Part shown: positions 44,285 through 53,507 of the stretch, one piece after another
Layout of the letters: the number at the start of each line of letters is the position of its first letter
Numbering within the stretch: the first letter of the stretch is position 1
NCBI RefSeq assembly: GCF_038066595.1
Contig: NZ_JBBUTH010000001.1
Location: 1-64,000 of the forward strand
Source of the DNA: Pseudaquabacterium inlustre
GTDB taxonomy: Bacteria; Pseudomonadota; Gammaproteobacteria; Burkholderiales; Burkholderiaceae_C
Reading direction: 5' to 3'
DNA: 64,000 nucleotides
Position numbers and translations under genes: made by a program
The notes under the pieces: generated by a model
Seen by the model: only the letters and a program-made list of their open reading frames with translations
Told to the model about the DNA's origin: nothing
Database searches by the model: none

Positions 44285-45744
44285 ACTGCCCTGCCCTGCT
44301 GCGTACCTGCCTCGTCGGCGTCAGCCTGCTGCCCCTGGTGACCGCGGTCCAGGCCGCTGGCGCCAGCGTGCCGCTGTCCATCGGCCTGGGCTACGAGCGC
44401 TGGAAGCTGCCCGGCCAGGAGTCGATGGGGGCGGCCCATGCGCAGGTGCTGTTCGAAGCCGCGCCCGACTGGTGGGTGGGCCCGTCGGTGTACGGCGCGG
44501 CCAGCGGCCAGCGCGGCGGCTTCTTCGTCGGTGGCGTGTCGGTGCAGCGGCCCATCGCACTGTGGCCCGGCCGGCTGTGGCTGCTGCCCAACCTGGCGGT
44601 GGGCGGCGGCGGCGGCGGCGCGGCACCGGTGGGCGACGGCCTGATGATCCGCCCCGGCGTGGCCCTGGCCGCCGGCATGGGCGACTGGAAGCTCTCGGCC
44701 GGCCTGTCGCATGTGCGCTTTGCCGGCACCGACATCCGCAGCAGCCAGTTCAGCCTGCAGCTGGAGTGGCACAGCTGGTTCGCGGCGCAGCCGCTGTCGC
44801 GCCTGGGCGAGCGCATGGCGGCGTCCGGCCGCAGTGGCCTGGGCGTGGACCGCATGTCGCTGCTGGGCGGCACCTACCGGCTGAACGCCGGCGCCCCCAA
44901 CCCCAATGTGCGCCTGGTGGGTGTGCGGCTGGACCGCCTGCTCGACGCCGGCCTGCCGGTGGGCGTGGAAGCCGCCGCCGCGGCCGACGGGCCGAGCGCC
45001 GGCTACATGGAGCTGCTGGCCCATGCCGGCCGTGAGTGGACGCTGGCCGACAGCCTGCGCGTGGGCGTGCGCGGCGCCGTGGGCCTGGGTGGCGGTGGCG
45101 CCGTGCCCACCGGTGGTGGCGTCATCGGCCATGCCGAGGGCACGCTGGCCTGGCAGCCCAGCCCGGGCTGGCGCGTGGGCCTGGCCGCCGGGCCGGTGGC
45201 CGGCCGCAGCAAGGCGCTGCGCGGCCAGCGCGTGGAGTTCACGCTGTCGGCCGACCTGGAGCCCGGCCTGGACAGCCGTGGCCCGCGCGAAGGCACGGTG
45301 CGCCGCATCGAGTGGGCCGGCTCGCTGCAGCAGATCGACCGCGTGGACCGCCGTGATGGCACGCGCCGCGCGATGCAGACCATCGGCCTGCAACTGAACC
45401 ACTGGCTGAATCCGAACCTCTATGTCACCGGCCAGGCGCACAGCGCCTTCGGTGGCGGCGTGGGCGCCTATTCCATCGGCCTGCTGGGCGCCGGCATGGC
45501 CACCACGCCGCGCCGGGGCGGCTGGCAGTTCGGCGGCGAGCTGCTGGCCGGCGGTGCGGGCGGCGGCGGCGTGCAAAGCCTGTCGGGCGCCATCGGCCAG
45601 GGCATGGCCTGGGTCAGCAAACTGCCGGAGGGTGATGGCCCGCACTGGCGCGCTGGCGTGGGCGCTGCGCGCGGCAAGAACGGACCGGTGAGCCCGGTGC
45701 TGCAGGTGGGCTGGGTGGTGCCGTTCGCGCAGATCGTGCGTTGA
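44281..45744 (+). CDS. Unknown outer membrane beta-barrel protein
   Basis: I do not recognise the family. The 487-residue precursor has a signal peptide (residues 1-26, ending TAVQAAGA) and then alternating hydrophobic/polar strands rich in Gly and Trp, such as WWVGPSVYGAASGQRGGFFVGGVSV and WRVGLAAGPVAGRSK, a pattern of an outer membrane barrel. It ends VGWVVPFAQIVR, lacking a terminal aromatic. ATGA overlap with the AEC transporter gene shows translational coupling, so a shared transport role is possible. Glycine content is very high (runs of GGGGGG). Confidence 0.65.
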   Translation: MNCPALLRTCLVGVSLLPLVTAVQAAGASVPLSIGLGYERWKLPGQESMGAAHAQVLFEAAPDWWVGPSVYGAASGQRGGFFVGGVSVQRPIALWPGRLWLLPNLAVGGGGGGAAPVGDGLMIRPGVALAAGMGDWKLSAGLSHVRFAGTDIRSSQFSLQLEWHSWFAAQPLSRLGERMAASGRSGLGVDRMSLLGGTYRLNAGAPNPNVRLVGVRLDRLLDAGLPVGVEAAAAADGPSAGYMELLAHAGREWTLADSLRVGVRGAVGLGGGGAVPTGGGVIGHAEGTLAWQPSPGWRVGLAAGPVAGRSKALRGQRVEFTLSADLEPGLDSRGPREGTVRRIEWAGSLQQIDRVDRRDGTRRAMQTIGLQLNHWLNPNLYVTGQAHSAFGGGVGAYSIGLLGAGMATTPRRGGWQFGGELLAGGAGGGGVQSLSGAIGQGMAWVSKLPEGDGPHWRAGVGAARGKNGPVSPVLQVGWVVPFAQIVR

Positions 45745-45745
45745 T

Positions 45746-46681
45746 TCAGCGCGGCTGCGACAGCCGCCGCCCCAGCCACACGGTGGCCACCACCGCCAGG
45801 CCGAAGCCCAGGCTCTCGGTCGCCACCGGCTGGCCATGGATGGGCCAGGCGAACAGCATCGCGAAGAAGGGCTGCAGCAGCTGCACCTGGCTGACCCGCA
45901 CCGCATCGCCCCAGGCCAGCGCGCGGTACCAGGCGAAAAAGCCGATCCACATCGAGAACAGGCTGACATAAGCGAAGCCCGCCCAGGCCGATGGCACAAC
46001 GCTGCCGAAGGCCGGCTGCTGCGCCCCGCTCCACAGCGCCAGCGGCAAGGTGACCGGCAGCGCGGCCAGCGTCACCCAGCAGATCACGCGCTCGGCACCC
46101 AGCGCCGGCGTGATGCGCGCACCAGCCACATAGCCCACGGACGCGGCCAGCACGCCCAGCGCCAGGCCGGCATCGGCCGTGGACGGCGTGAAGCCCTGCC
46201 CCGCCTGGTGCGCGCGCCACAGGCTGAAGGCCACCACCAGCGCGCAGCCGGCCACGGCGCAGGCCCAGAAGCCGGCCGCCACGCGCTGGCGCCAGGCCAG
46301 CGCCGCCACCGCGGAGGTCATCAACGGCGCCAGGCCGATGATCACGGCCGCGTGCTGGCTGGTCTCGGTGCGCAGCGCCAGCGCCAGCAGCAGCGGGTAG
46401 CCGATGGCATTGCCCAGCGCGGCCAGCGCCAGCATCGCCCATTGGCTGCGCGTGGGCCAGCCGGCACGCGTGGCCAGCAGCAGCGTGGCCGAGCAACCCG
46501 CGGCCACCACCGCGCGGGCGCTGGTGACGAACAGCGGCGACAGCTGCGGCGCCGCGGCGGTGCCGGTGGCCAGCTGGGTCATCGGCACGGTGAGGCCGAA
46601 CATGGCCATCGCGGCGATGCCCAGCAGCAGGCCCAGGGCGGGTGAACGACTGCCCTGCCCCGCGCCGGGGCCCGCGCTCAT
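45746..46681 (-). CDS. EamA/DMT-family transporter at the end of the nicotinate operon
   Basis: The 311-residue protein has ten transmembrane helices in two EamA repeats (GIAAMAMFGLTVPMTQLATG in the first, GVLAASVGYVAGARITP in the second), the layout of drug/metabolite transporters. Members mostly export small molecules. It starts with ATG overlapping the nicB stop by four bases, so it is made with the nicotinate enzymes and may export or import a pathway compound; this is inference. It converges with the outer membrane gene with a gap of one base. Confidence 0.85.
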   Translation of the reverse strand: MSAGPGAGQGSRSPALGLLLGIAAMAMFGLTVPMTQLATGTAAAPQLSPLFVTSARAVVAAGCSATLLLATRAGWPTRSQWAMLALAALGNAIGYPLLLALALRTETSQHAAVIIGLAPLMTSAVAALAWRQRVAAGFWACAVAGCALVVAFSLWRAHQAGQGFTPSTADAGLALGVLAASVGYVAGARITPALGAERVICWVTLAALPVTLPLALWSGAQQPAFGSVVPSAWAGFAYVSLFSMWIGFFAWYRALAWGDAVRVSQVQLLQPFFAMLFAWPIHGQPVATESLGFGLAVVATVWLGRRLSQPR

Positions 46682-49600
46682 CGCACCGCGCCCCGCGAGG
46701 CAGCGGCGCGGCGGGCCACCTCGGCCTGCACCTCGGCGCGCACCCGGGCCACCGTGGCCGGCAGGTCGGCCCAGGCCGGCTGCTGCGGCGCGAAGCGCTG
46801 GCGCATCCAGCCGGCCAGCTCGGCGATCTGGCGGTCGTTCAGCGCGTCGCCAAAGGCCGGCATGTGGCCGATCTCGACGAAGGCCGGCCGCTGCAGGCCC
46901 TCGATCACGGTGCGCACCAGGTTGTCGGGCCGGGCGCTGTGCAGCGTGGCGTTGAGCGCCAGCGGCTGGTTCAGGCCCAGCAGCTGCGGACCGTCGCCGT
47001 CGTGGTGGCAGGCACCGCAGGCGCTGTCGAACAGGCGCTGCGCCGGGCCCAGCAGCTGCGGCTGGCGCGCAGCGGCGGCCTGCACCACGGCCTGGGCCTC
47101 CACCGCCGGCCGGTCGGGCTGCAGCGACACCAGGTAATGCGCCATCGCCCGCACGTCGGCCTCGTTCACCTGGGCCAGGGCCTGCACCACCTCGGCCATC
47201 GGGCCGCCGGCGATGCCGTGGTGGGCGTGGTGGCCACGGCGCAGGTACTGGGTCAGCGCATCCTCGGTCCACGGGATCGGGCCCTTGGACAGCGCACCCA
47301 GCGGCGGCGCCTCCCAGCCATCCACCTGCGCGCCGGCCAGGTAGGCGCTGCGGCTCAGCTCAGCGCCCTGCGCATCGCGCGGCGTGTGGCAGGCGCCGCA
47401 ATGGCCCAGGCCGTTGACCAGGTAGGCGCCGCGGTTCCACTGCGCGCTGCGGTTCGGGTCGGCCGCCACCGGGCCGGCGTCGAGGTGCAGCGCATTCCAG
47501 CCGGCCATCAGCGGGCGGATGTTGTATGGGAAGGCCAGCCGGGTCTCGGGCACCGCCTGGGCCACGGCCGGCTGCGACATCAGGTAGGCGTACAGCGCCT
47601 GCAGGTCGTCGTCGGTGGTCTGGCTGAAGGCCGTGTACGGGAACGCCGGGTACAGGTGGCGGCCATCGCGCGAGAGGCCCTCGCGCATCGCGCGCTGGAA
47701 GGCGCTGAAGCTCCAGGCGCCGATGCCGGTGGCCGCATCGGGCGTGAGGTTGGTGGTGTAGACCGTGCCGAAGGGCGTGTGCATGGCCCGGCCGCCGGCA
47801 TTGGGCACGCCCCCTTCGGCGGTGTGGCAGGCCACGCAGTTGCCAATGGCCGCGAGTTGCCGGCCGCGCTCGATGACCTCGGGCGCGTACAGCCCGGCCG
47901 CGCTGGCCTGCACCGGCGCGATGGCGGGCTTCCAGCCCGCCAGGCTGGCCACGAGACCCAGGCCACCGGCCGCCAGCGCACCGGCCACGGCCCACCACGG
48001 GCGGGCGCGGCGTTGGGGATCGGCCACCGGATGGGCAGGCGCGGCATCGGCCACTGGCGCAGCCGCCGAAGCACTTGCCTGTGGCGCGGGCAGCGGATGC
48101 ATCGCCGCCCGCACCACCTCGGGCGTGAACGGCGGCTGGCGCAGGCGCACGCCGGTGGCGTCGAAGATGGCGTTGGCGATCGCCGCCGTGCCGGGCACCG
48201 AGGCCGATTCGCCCACGCCCAGCGGTGCCTCGCCAGGGCGCGGCATCAGCAGCACCTCCACCACCGGCACCTCGCGGAAGCTGAGGATGGGGTAGCTGCC
48301 CCACTCCCGGCTCTCCGGCAGCTGGGTGGCGGGCTCGATGGCCAGCCGCTCTTTCAGCGCGCGGCTGGTGGTCTGCAGCACGTTGCCGTGCACCTGCTGC
48401 TCGATACCTTTCGGGTTGACCATCAGGCCCTGGTCCTGCCCCACCACCACGCGCTTGACATGCACCTCGCCGGTGTCGCGGTGCACCGCCACATCGGCCA
48501 CCCAGGCGGCCCAGGCCGCGCCGTAGCCGGGGAACTTGCTGTGCACATAGCGGGCATAGGCCACGCCCTGGCCTTGCAGCCATTCGCCCTGCGCGCCCTC
48601 GGGCGGCTTGGCGCAAGGCTGGGTGTGCGGCACCCAGCCGGCTTTGGCGGCGGTGGCGCGCAGCAGTTCGGCGGCGCGGTCATCCCCCAGGTGCTGCAGG
48701 CGGTAGGCCACCGGGTCGGCGCCGGCGGCATGGGCCAGCTCGTCGATGTAGCTCTCGTGCGCAAAGCTGTTGGGCAAGGCCGAGACGCCACGCAGCCAGC
48801 TGGCGCGCAGGATGGGCGCCATGTCGTTGACCGTGATGCGCTGCGCCGGGTAGCCATAGGGCGGCACAGAGGTGCGGTCGCCCATCTCGAAGGCCTGCTT
48901 GACGGCCGGCACCGCGCCGGTCAGCAGCAGCGCCAGCGTGGGCGCGCCGTTGCTGGGGTAGCTGGTGGCAAAGTCATAGGCCAGCGGCGCGCCGTGGGCA
49001 TCCAGGCCGCCGCGCACGGTCATCAGCTGTGCCGCGCCCTTGGGCTCCCAGGCATGCTCCTGCTCGCGCGTGAGCTGCACGCGCACCGGCGTGCCCACCG
49101 CGCGGGCCAGCAGCAGCGCATCGGCGGCCACGTCATCGGCACCGTTGCGGCCGTAGCAGCCCGAGGCTTCCAGACGCACCACGTCGATCGCGGTGTCGGC
49201 CAGGCCCGTAAGCTTGGCCAGATCGGCGCGCAGCACATGCGGGTTCTGCGTGCCGGCCCACACCGTGGCGCTGGGCTGCCCTTGCGCCTCGGTGTGCCAC
49301 TCGGCCACGGCGCATGACGGGCCGATGGAGGCATGCAGCTGGTACGGCCACACATAGCTGCGGTCCAGCCGCTGCGCCGCGCCATTGAGCGCGGCATCGA
49401 TATCGCCCTGCTGCGACACCACGCGCGCCGTGGCCGGGTTGGCGCTGATGGCCTGGGCCAGGTCGCTCAGATCCGGCTGCGGCGTGAACGGCGCCCAGGT
49501 GATGCGCAGCGCCCGCATCGCGGCGTCGGCCTGCTCCTCGCGCTGGGCGACGATGCCGACAAAGTCGCCGATCACCACCAGCTTGACGATGCCGGGGATA

Positions 49601-50367
49601 TGGGCGATCGAGCCTTCGTCCACATGGAGCAGCGAGCGGCCGACGAAGTCACCGGCATCCACGCCGGCATAGGGCGGTCGCACCACGCGGCCGTGCAGCA
49701 TGCCGGGGCGGCGCACGTCGTGCACGTACACGGCCTCGCCGCTCACCTTGGCCGGCAGGTCCACGCGCGGGGCACTCTGGCCGACCAGCGTGTAGTCGGC
49801 CACCGGCTTGGTGGGCGTGGCGGTGTCCAGCATCAGCTCGGTGTGCGCCCCGGCCACCAGCGCGGCGTAGTCCAGCACGCGGCCGTCGGGCGCATGCACG
49901 GCGCCGGCTGCGGTGCGCAGCGCGGTGGCATCGCAGGCCCAGCGCCGCGCCGCCTCGGCCAGCAGCCACAGCCGGGCCTGGGCCGCCGCCAGGCGCAGCG
50001 GCTGGGCGTGGATCTGGATCGAGCTGCTGGCGATCGTCGGGCCCTGGTTGGGCGCGCGGCCGGTGTCGCCCAGCAGCATGCGGGTGCGCTCGAAGGGCTG
50101 ATCCAGCTCTTCGGCGGCGATCTGCGCCAGCGAAGTGGCCAGGCCGGTGCCCAGGTCCACATGGCCGGCCAGGCCGATCAGCCAGGCGTCGTCGCACAGC
50201 GCCAGCAGGATCTCTGGGCCCTCGGCCGGGTTGCCCGGCACCATCGGCGGCTGGCCCTTGGCCGGCGGTGGCGGCGCGGGCGGGTCACGCAGCACCAGCA
50301 GCACGCCGGGCGCGGCGCGGAAGTCGGCGCGGCTGCGCCAGTGTTCAGCGCGGGGCGTGCCGCTCAT
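46678..50367 (-). CDS. nicB: Nicotinate dehydrogenase large subunit NicB (molybdopterin plus three cytochrome c domains)
   Basis: The 1229-residue protein matches NicB of Pseudomonas nicotinate hydroxylase, which makes 6-hydroxynicotinate. Residues 1-785 form the molybdopterin-binding part of the xanthine oxidase/isoquinoline oxidoreductase type; the catalytic Glu is Glu720 in GVGESAS. A transmembrane helix follows (about 789-815). Three c-type heme sites, CVACH (844), CGACH (990) and CGACH (1117), lie after it. The Mo domain has no signal peptide, so the layout suggests a cytoplasmic active site, one membrane crossing, and periplasmic hemes passing electrons to the respiratory chain. It overlaps nicA by four bases. 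Close relatives acting on isoquinoline or aldehydes are alternatives, but the pathway neighbours favour nicotinate. Confidence 0.85.
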   Translation of the reverse strand: MSGTPRAEHWRSRADFRAAPGVLLVLRDPPAPPPPAKGQPPMVPGNPAEGPEILLALCDDAWLIGLAGHVDLGTGLATSLAQIAAEELDQPFERTRMLLGDTGRAPNQGPTIASSSIQIHAQPLRLAAAQARLWLLAEAARRWACDATALRTAAGAVHAPDGRVLDYAALVAGAHTELMLDTATPTKPVADYTLVGQSAPRVDLPAKVSGEAVYVHDVRRPGMLHGRVVRPPYAGVDAGDFVGRSLLHVDEGSIAHIPGIVKLVVIGDFVGIVAQREEQADAAMRALRITWAPFTPQPDLSDLAQAISANPATARVVSQQGDIDAALNGAAQRLDRSYVWPYQLHASIGPSCAVAEWHTEAQGQPSATVWAGTQNPHVLRADLAKLTGLADTAIDVVRLEASGCYGRNGADDVAADALLLARAVGTPVRVQLTREQEHAWEPKGAAQLMTVRGGLDAHGAPLAYDFATSYPSNGAPTLALLLTGAVPAVKQAFEMGDRTSVPPYGYPAQRITVNDMAPILRASWLRGVSALPNSFAHESYIDELAHAAGADPVAYRLQHLGDDRAAELLRATAAKAGWVPHTQPCAKPPEGAQGEWLQGQGVAYARYVHSKFPGYGAAWAAWVADVAVHRDTGEVHVKRVVVGQDQGLMVNPKGIEQQVHGNVLQTTSRALKERLAIEPATQLPESREWGSYPILSFREVPVVEVLLMPRPGEAPLGVGESASVPGTAAIANAIFDATGVRLRQPPFTPEVVRAAMHPLPAPQASASAAAPVADAAPAHPVADPQRRARPWWAVAGALAAGGLGLVASLAGWKPAIAPVQASAAGLYAPEVIERGRQLAAIGNCVACHTAEGGVPNAGGRAMHTPFGTVYTTNLTPDAATGIGAWSFSAFQRAMREGLSRDGRHLYPAFPYTAFSQTTDDDLQALYAYLMSQPAVAQAVPETRLAFPYNIRPLMAGWNALHLDAGPVAADPNRSAQWNRGAYLVNGLGHCGACHTPRDAQGAELSRSAYLAGAQVDGWEAPPLGALSKGPIPWTEDALTQYLRRGHHAHHGIAGGPMAEVVQALAQVNEADVRAMAHYLVSLQPDRPAVEAQAVVQAAAARQPQLLGPAQRLFDSACGACHHDGDGPQLLGLNQPLALNATLHSARPDNLVRTVIEGLQRPAFVEIGHMPAFGDALNDRQIAELAGWMRQRFAPQQPAWADLPATVARVRAEVQAEVARRAAASRGAVR

Positions 50368-50837
50368 GCGCGCTCCGCCATCGCCTGCGCGGCGGCCTGT
50401 ACCGCCGCCAGGATTTCGAGGTGCGTGCCGCAGCGGCACAGGTTGTGCGACAGCGCGGCCCGCGCCTGCGCCTCGGTGGGCTGTGGCGTGCGGCGCAGCA
50501 GCGCCACTGTGGTCATCACCATGCCGTTCAGGCAATAGCCGCATTGCGCGGCCTGCGTCGCCACGAAGGCCTGCTGCACCGGGTGCAGCGCGTCACGCGT
50601 GCCCAGGCCCTCCAGCGTGGTGACCTCGCGTCCGGCCACGCCTTCCACCGGCAGGGCGCAGCTGCGCGCGGCCACGCCATCCACCAGCACGGTGCAGGCA
50701 CCGCACTGGCCCAGGCCACAGCCGTACTTGGGGCCGTTCAGGCCCAGGTCGTTGCGCAGCACGGTGAGCAAGGACGTGCCGGCGGCGGCCTGCACCGCGC
50801 AGTCGCGCCCGTTCACGCGCAAGGGCCCTTGGCTCAT
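50364..50837 (-). CDS. nicA: Nicotinate dehydrogenase [2Fe-2S] subunit NicA
   Basis: The 157-residue protein has the two-cluster build of small subunits of molybdenum hydroxylases: plant-type cluster cysteines 40, 45, 48 and 60 (CGLGQCGAC...C) and the second cluster cysteines 99, 102, 134 and 136 (CGYC...CRC). It passes electrons from the molybdopterin centre to the hemes of NicB. It overlaps nicB downstream and the binding-protein gene upstream by four bases each, so all three are translated together. No signal peptide is seen. Confidence 0.87.
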   Translation of the reverse strand: MSQGPLRVNGRDCAVQAAAGTSLLTVLRNDLGLNGPKYGCGLGQCGACTVLVDGVAARSCALPVEGVAGREVTTLEGLGTRDALHPVQQAFVATQAAQCGYCLNGMVMTTVALLRRTPQPTEAQARAALSHNLCRCGTHLEILAAVQAAAQAMAERA

Positions 50838-52018
50838 CGGCGCAGTTGCCCCGCGGCATCCACGATGCTCAGTTCCACATGGCGCCAGCCCAGCCGGGCG
50901 CTGCGGCTGTAGTTGACGAAGACACCGCCCAGGTTCAACTCGCCCAGGCCCAGCAGCGCCTGTGCCAGACGCTCGCGGCTCGGGTTGGCACCGGCGCGCT
51001 GCAGGCCCGCCAGTGCGATCTTGGCCGCGGCAAAGCCTTCGATGGACGCGAAGGACAGCGGCTCGGCGGGATGGGCGGCCTTCATGGCCCGCTGGTACTC
51101 GAGCACCAGCGGCAGTGCCCCGCTGAACGGAAAGGGCACGGCCTGCGCGATGACGATGCCGCGCGCCTTCTCGGCCCCGATGGCCTTGACCAGCGGCTCG
51201 GCGATCACCACCGACATCGTCAGCAGCGACAGGCCGCTGCCGGCGGTCTCGCGCAGGGCCTTCGCCAGTTCGCTGGCATAGCGGCCGGCGCAGACCATCA
51301 GCACCGCATCGGGCTTGCTGGCCAAGGCCTGGGCGGCGGCGCTGGCCATGTTGGCCTCGATCTTGTCGGGCGCACCATCGACCATGACCACGCTGACCTG
51401 CATGCCGGCCTCCTGCGCGGCGGCCTCGGCCAAGCGGGCCATGGCCGGGCCGAAGGCGATGCTGTAGGCCACCACGGCCACGCGCTGCTGGTTCATGGTG
51501 CGGGCGTGCTGGATCAGCGCGCGCACCTCGTCGGCATAGCCGGCGCGGAACGGGAACACGTTCTCGGCGTCGATCACCGCCTTGTCGCCCTGCAGCGGCG
51601 CGACCATCGCGATGCCCTGGCGGCCGAACACCTCGTCCTTGGCCAGTGCGGTCAGGCCCCCGGTGTTGACGAAGCCGATGAAGCCCAGCACGCGCGGATC
51701 GGGCAGCAGCTGCTTGCTGACGATCTCGACCATGCGGCCCGGGTTCAGATCGTCGTCATGGTTGACGACGCTGACCGGCCGACCGTTGACGCCGCCACGC
51801 GCATTGACCTGCGCGAACAGCGCATTCATGCCCAGCAGCATGCCGCGCGAGTTGTTGGCAGCCGAGGCATTGGTGGTTGACGCCACCTGGGCCAGCACGA
51901 TGGGCTCGCCAGCGGCATGCCCCGCAGACGGCACGGCCAGCGCGGCGCTGCCCGCGCCGCCCAGGCTCAGCAGCCGCAGCACATCGCGCCGGCGCGGCGT
52001 CACGGCCGGGCGACTCAC
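50834..52018 (-). CDS. Liv-type ABC transporter substrate-binding protein (second in the operon)
   Basis: The 394-residue protein is a type I periplasmic binding protein of the branched-chain amino acid/amide class (Peripla_BP_6): PIVLAQVASTTNASAANNSRGMLLGMNALFAQVNARGGVNGRPV. The N-terminus TPRRRDVLRLLSLGGAG is a likely twin-arginine signal ending at GHA. It starts with GTG at 52018, overlapping the nicotinamidase stop by four bases. Lying between nicotinamidase and nicA, it probably binds nicotinate, nicotinamide or a metabolite and feeds the LivFGHM-type transporter upstream. Low sequence similarity to the other binding protein (56280-57485) suggests a different ligand. Confidence 0.8.
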   Translation of the reverse strand: MSRPAVTPRRRDVLRLLSLGGAGSAALAVPSAGHAAGEPIVLAQVASTTNASAANNSRGMLLGMNALFAQVNARGGVNGRPVSVVNHDDDLNPGRMVEIVSKQLLPDPRVLGFIGFVNTGGLTALAKDEVFGRQGIAMVAPLQGDKAVIDAENVFPFRAGYADEVRALIQHARTMNQQRVAVVAYSIAFGPAMARLAEAAAQEAGMQVSVVMVDGAPDKIEANMASAAAQALASKPDAVLMVCAGRYASELAKALRETAGSGLSLLTMSVVIAEPLVKAIGAEKARGIVIAQAVPFPFSGALPLVLEYQRAMKAAHPAEPLSFASIEGFAAAKIALAGLQRAGANPSRERLAQALLGLGELNLGGVFVNYSRSARLGWRHVELSIVDAAGQLRR

Positions 52019-52740
52019 GCCAGGGCGATGTCGCTGCTCTGGATGCGCTTCACGCCCTTGGCCGTCATCTGCTTCCAGGCCGCCGCCAGCGAGCCGTTCA
52101 GGTCGATGCCGCGGCAGGCGTCTTCCACCACATAGACCTCGAAGCCAGCCTTGCGCGCATCCATCGCCGTCCAGGCCACGCAGAAGTCGGTGGCCAGGCC
52201 GGTGATGTAGAGCTTCTTGATGCCGCGCGCCTTCAGGTAGCCGGCGAGACCCGTGACCGTCTTGCGGTCGGCTTCCTCGAAGGCCGAGTAGCTGTCGACA
52301 CCCTTGTTGTAGCCCTTGCGGATGATCAGCTGCGCGGTGGGCAGCTTCAGGTCCTTGTGCAGCGCGGCGTCGTCGGTGCCCTGCACGCAGTGGTCGGGCC
52401 ACAGCACCTGCTGGCCGTACTTCAGCGTGGTGGTCTCGAACGGCTTCTTGCCGCCGTAGCTGCTGGCGAACGAGGCATGGCCCGGCGTGTGCCAGTCCTG
52501 CGTGACCACGATGTTGGCGAAGGCGGCGCTGATCTTGTTGATCACCGGCACCACCTCCTCGCCCTTGGCCACCGGCAGCGTGCCGCCGGTGACGAAGCAG
52601 TTCTGCACGTCCACCACGATCAGTGCGGCATCGGCGCCGGGCTTGAGCGCATCGGCGGCAAAGGCGCGCGGCAGCGCGGCCGCCAGGCCGGCGGCCGACA
52701 GGGATTGCAGGAAGGCGCGGCGTTGGGTTGGGGTGGACAT
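52015..52740 (-). CDS. Exported nicotinamidase (PncA-like isochorismatase fold)
   Basis: The 241-residue precursor starts with a Tat-like signal, QRRAFLQSLSAAGLAAALP, cleaved near AFA-A (about residue 29). The enzyme part matches PncA: catalytic triad Asp44, Lys142 and Cys187 (VVDVQNCF, IRKG, ATDFCV) and metal ligands Asp82, His84, His88 in DWHTPGH. Nicotinamidase converts nicotinamide to nicotinate and ammonia. AAGGAG is six bases before the ATG. Cytoplasmic PncA serves NAD salvage, whereas an exported form inside a nicotinate operon points to catabolism: hydrolysis in the periplasm before uptake. Pyrazinamidase or other amidase activity is possible. Confidence 0.82.
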   Translation of the reverse strand: MSTPTQRRAFLQSLSAAGLAAALPRAFAADALKPGADAALIVVDVQNCFVTGGTLPVAKGEEVVPVINKISAAFANIVVTQDWHTPGHASFASSYGGKKPFETTTLKYGQQVLWPDHCVQGTDDAALHKDLKLPTAQLIIRKGYNKGVDSYSAFEEADRKTVTGLAGYLKARGIKKLYITGLATDFCVAWTAMDARKAGFEVYVVEDACRGIDLNGSLAAAWKQMTAKGVKRIQSSDIALA

Positions 52741-52775
52741 GACAACTCCTTGGGTGATGAATGACGACAACACGC

Positions 52776-53507
52776 TCACATCGACAGATAAGCCCGCCGC
52801 ACGGCCTCGTCGGCCGCCAGTTCGGCCATCGTGCCCTGCCAGCGGATCTGGCCCTTCTCGAGCACATAGGCCCGGTCGGACACCAGTTCGGCGAAATGCA
52901 TGTTCTGTTCCGACAGCAGGATGCTGACACCCTGGCGCTTGAGCGCCAGGATCATCTGCGCCATCTGCTCCACGATGACCGGGGCCACGCCCTCGCTGGG
53001 TTCGTCGAGCAGCACGACGAAGGGGTTGCCCATCAGCGTGCGCGCCACGGTCAGCATCTGCTGTTCGCCACCGCTCATGCGGCCGCCGGGGCGGTCGGGC
53101 ATCTCGCCCAGGTTCGGGAACAGCTTGAACAGCGCCTCGGGCGTCCAGGCCGGCGCGGCCGAGCCATCGGGCCAGTGACGCGGCGGCTGCCGGCCCACGG
53201 CCAGGTTGTCCATCACGCTCAGGTCGCTGAACACGCGGCGGTCTTCGGGCACCCAACCAAGCCCTAAGCGGGCGATGGCATGCGGCTCCAGCCGCGACAC
53301 ATCGCGGCCCATGAAGCGCACCTGGCCCGCACGCTTGGCCAGCAGGCCCATGGCCGCCTTCAGCGTGGTGCTCTTGCCAGCGCCGTTGCGGCCCATCAGC
53401 GCCACCACCTCGCCGCGCCTCACGTCCAGGTCGACATCGAACAGGATCTGCGCCGCGCCGTACCAGGCGGCGAGCTTCCTGACCTCAAGCAAGGTCTCGG
53501 CACTCAC
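52776..53507 (-). CDS. Liv-type ABC transporter ATP-binding protein LivF-like
   Basis: The 243-residue ATPase is of the LivF group: Walker A GRNGAGKST, Q-loop VPEDRRVFSDLSVMDNL, signature MSGGEQQMLTVARTL, Walker B VVLLDEPSEGVAP and a switch region LSEQNMHFAELVSDRAYVLEKGQI. It begins with GTG, overlapping livG by four bases, and is followed by the nicotinamidase gene after 35 bases. The transporter most likely imports nicotinate or nicotinamide here, by position; branched-chain amino acids or amides are the alternatives. Confidence 0.88.
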   Translation of the reverse strand: MSAETLLEVRKLAAWYGAAQILFDVDLDVRRGEVVALMGRNGAGKSTTLKAAMGLLAKRAGQVRFMGRDVSRLEPHAIARLGLGWVPEDRRVFSDLSVMDNLAVGRQPPRHWPDGSAAPAWTPEALFKLFPNLGEMPDRPGGRMSGGEQQMLTVARTLMGNPFVVLLDEPSEGVAPVIVEQMAQMILALKRQGVSILLSEQNMHFAELVSDRAYVLEKGQIRWQGTMAELAADEAVRRAYLSM

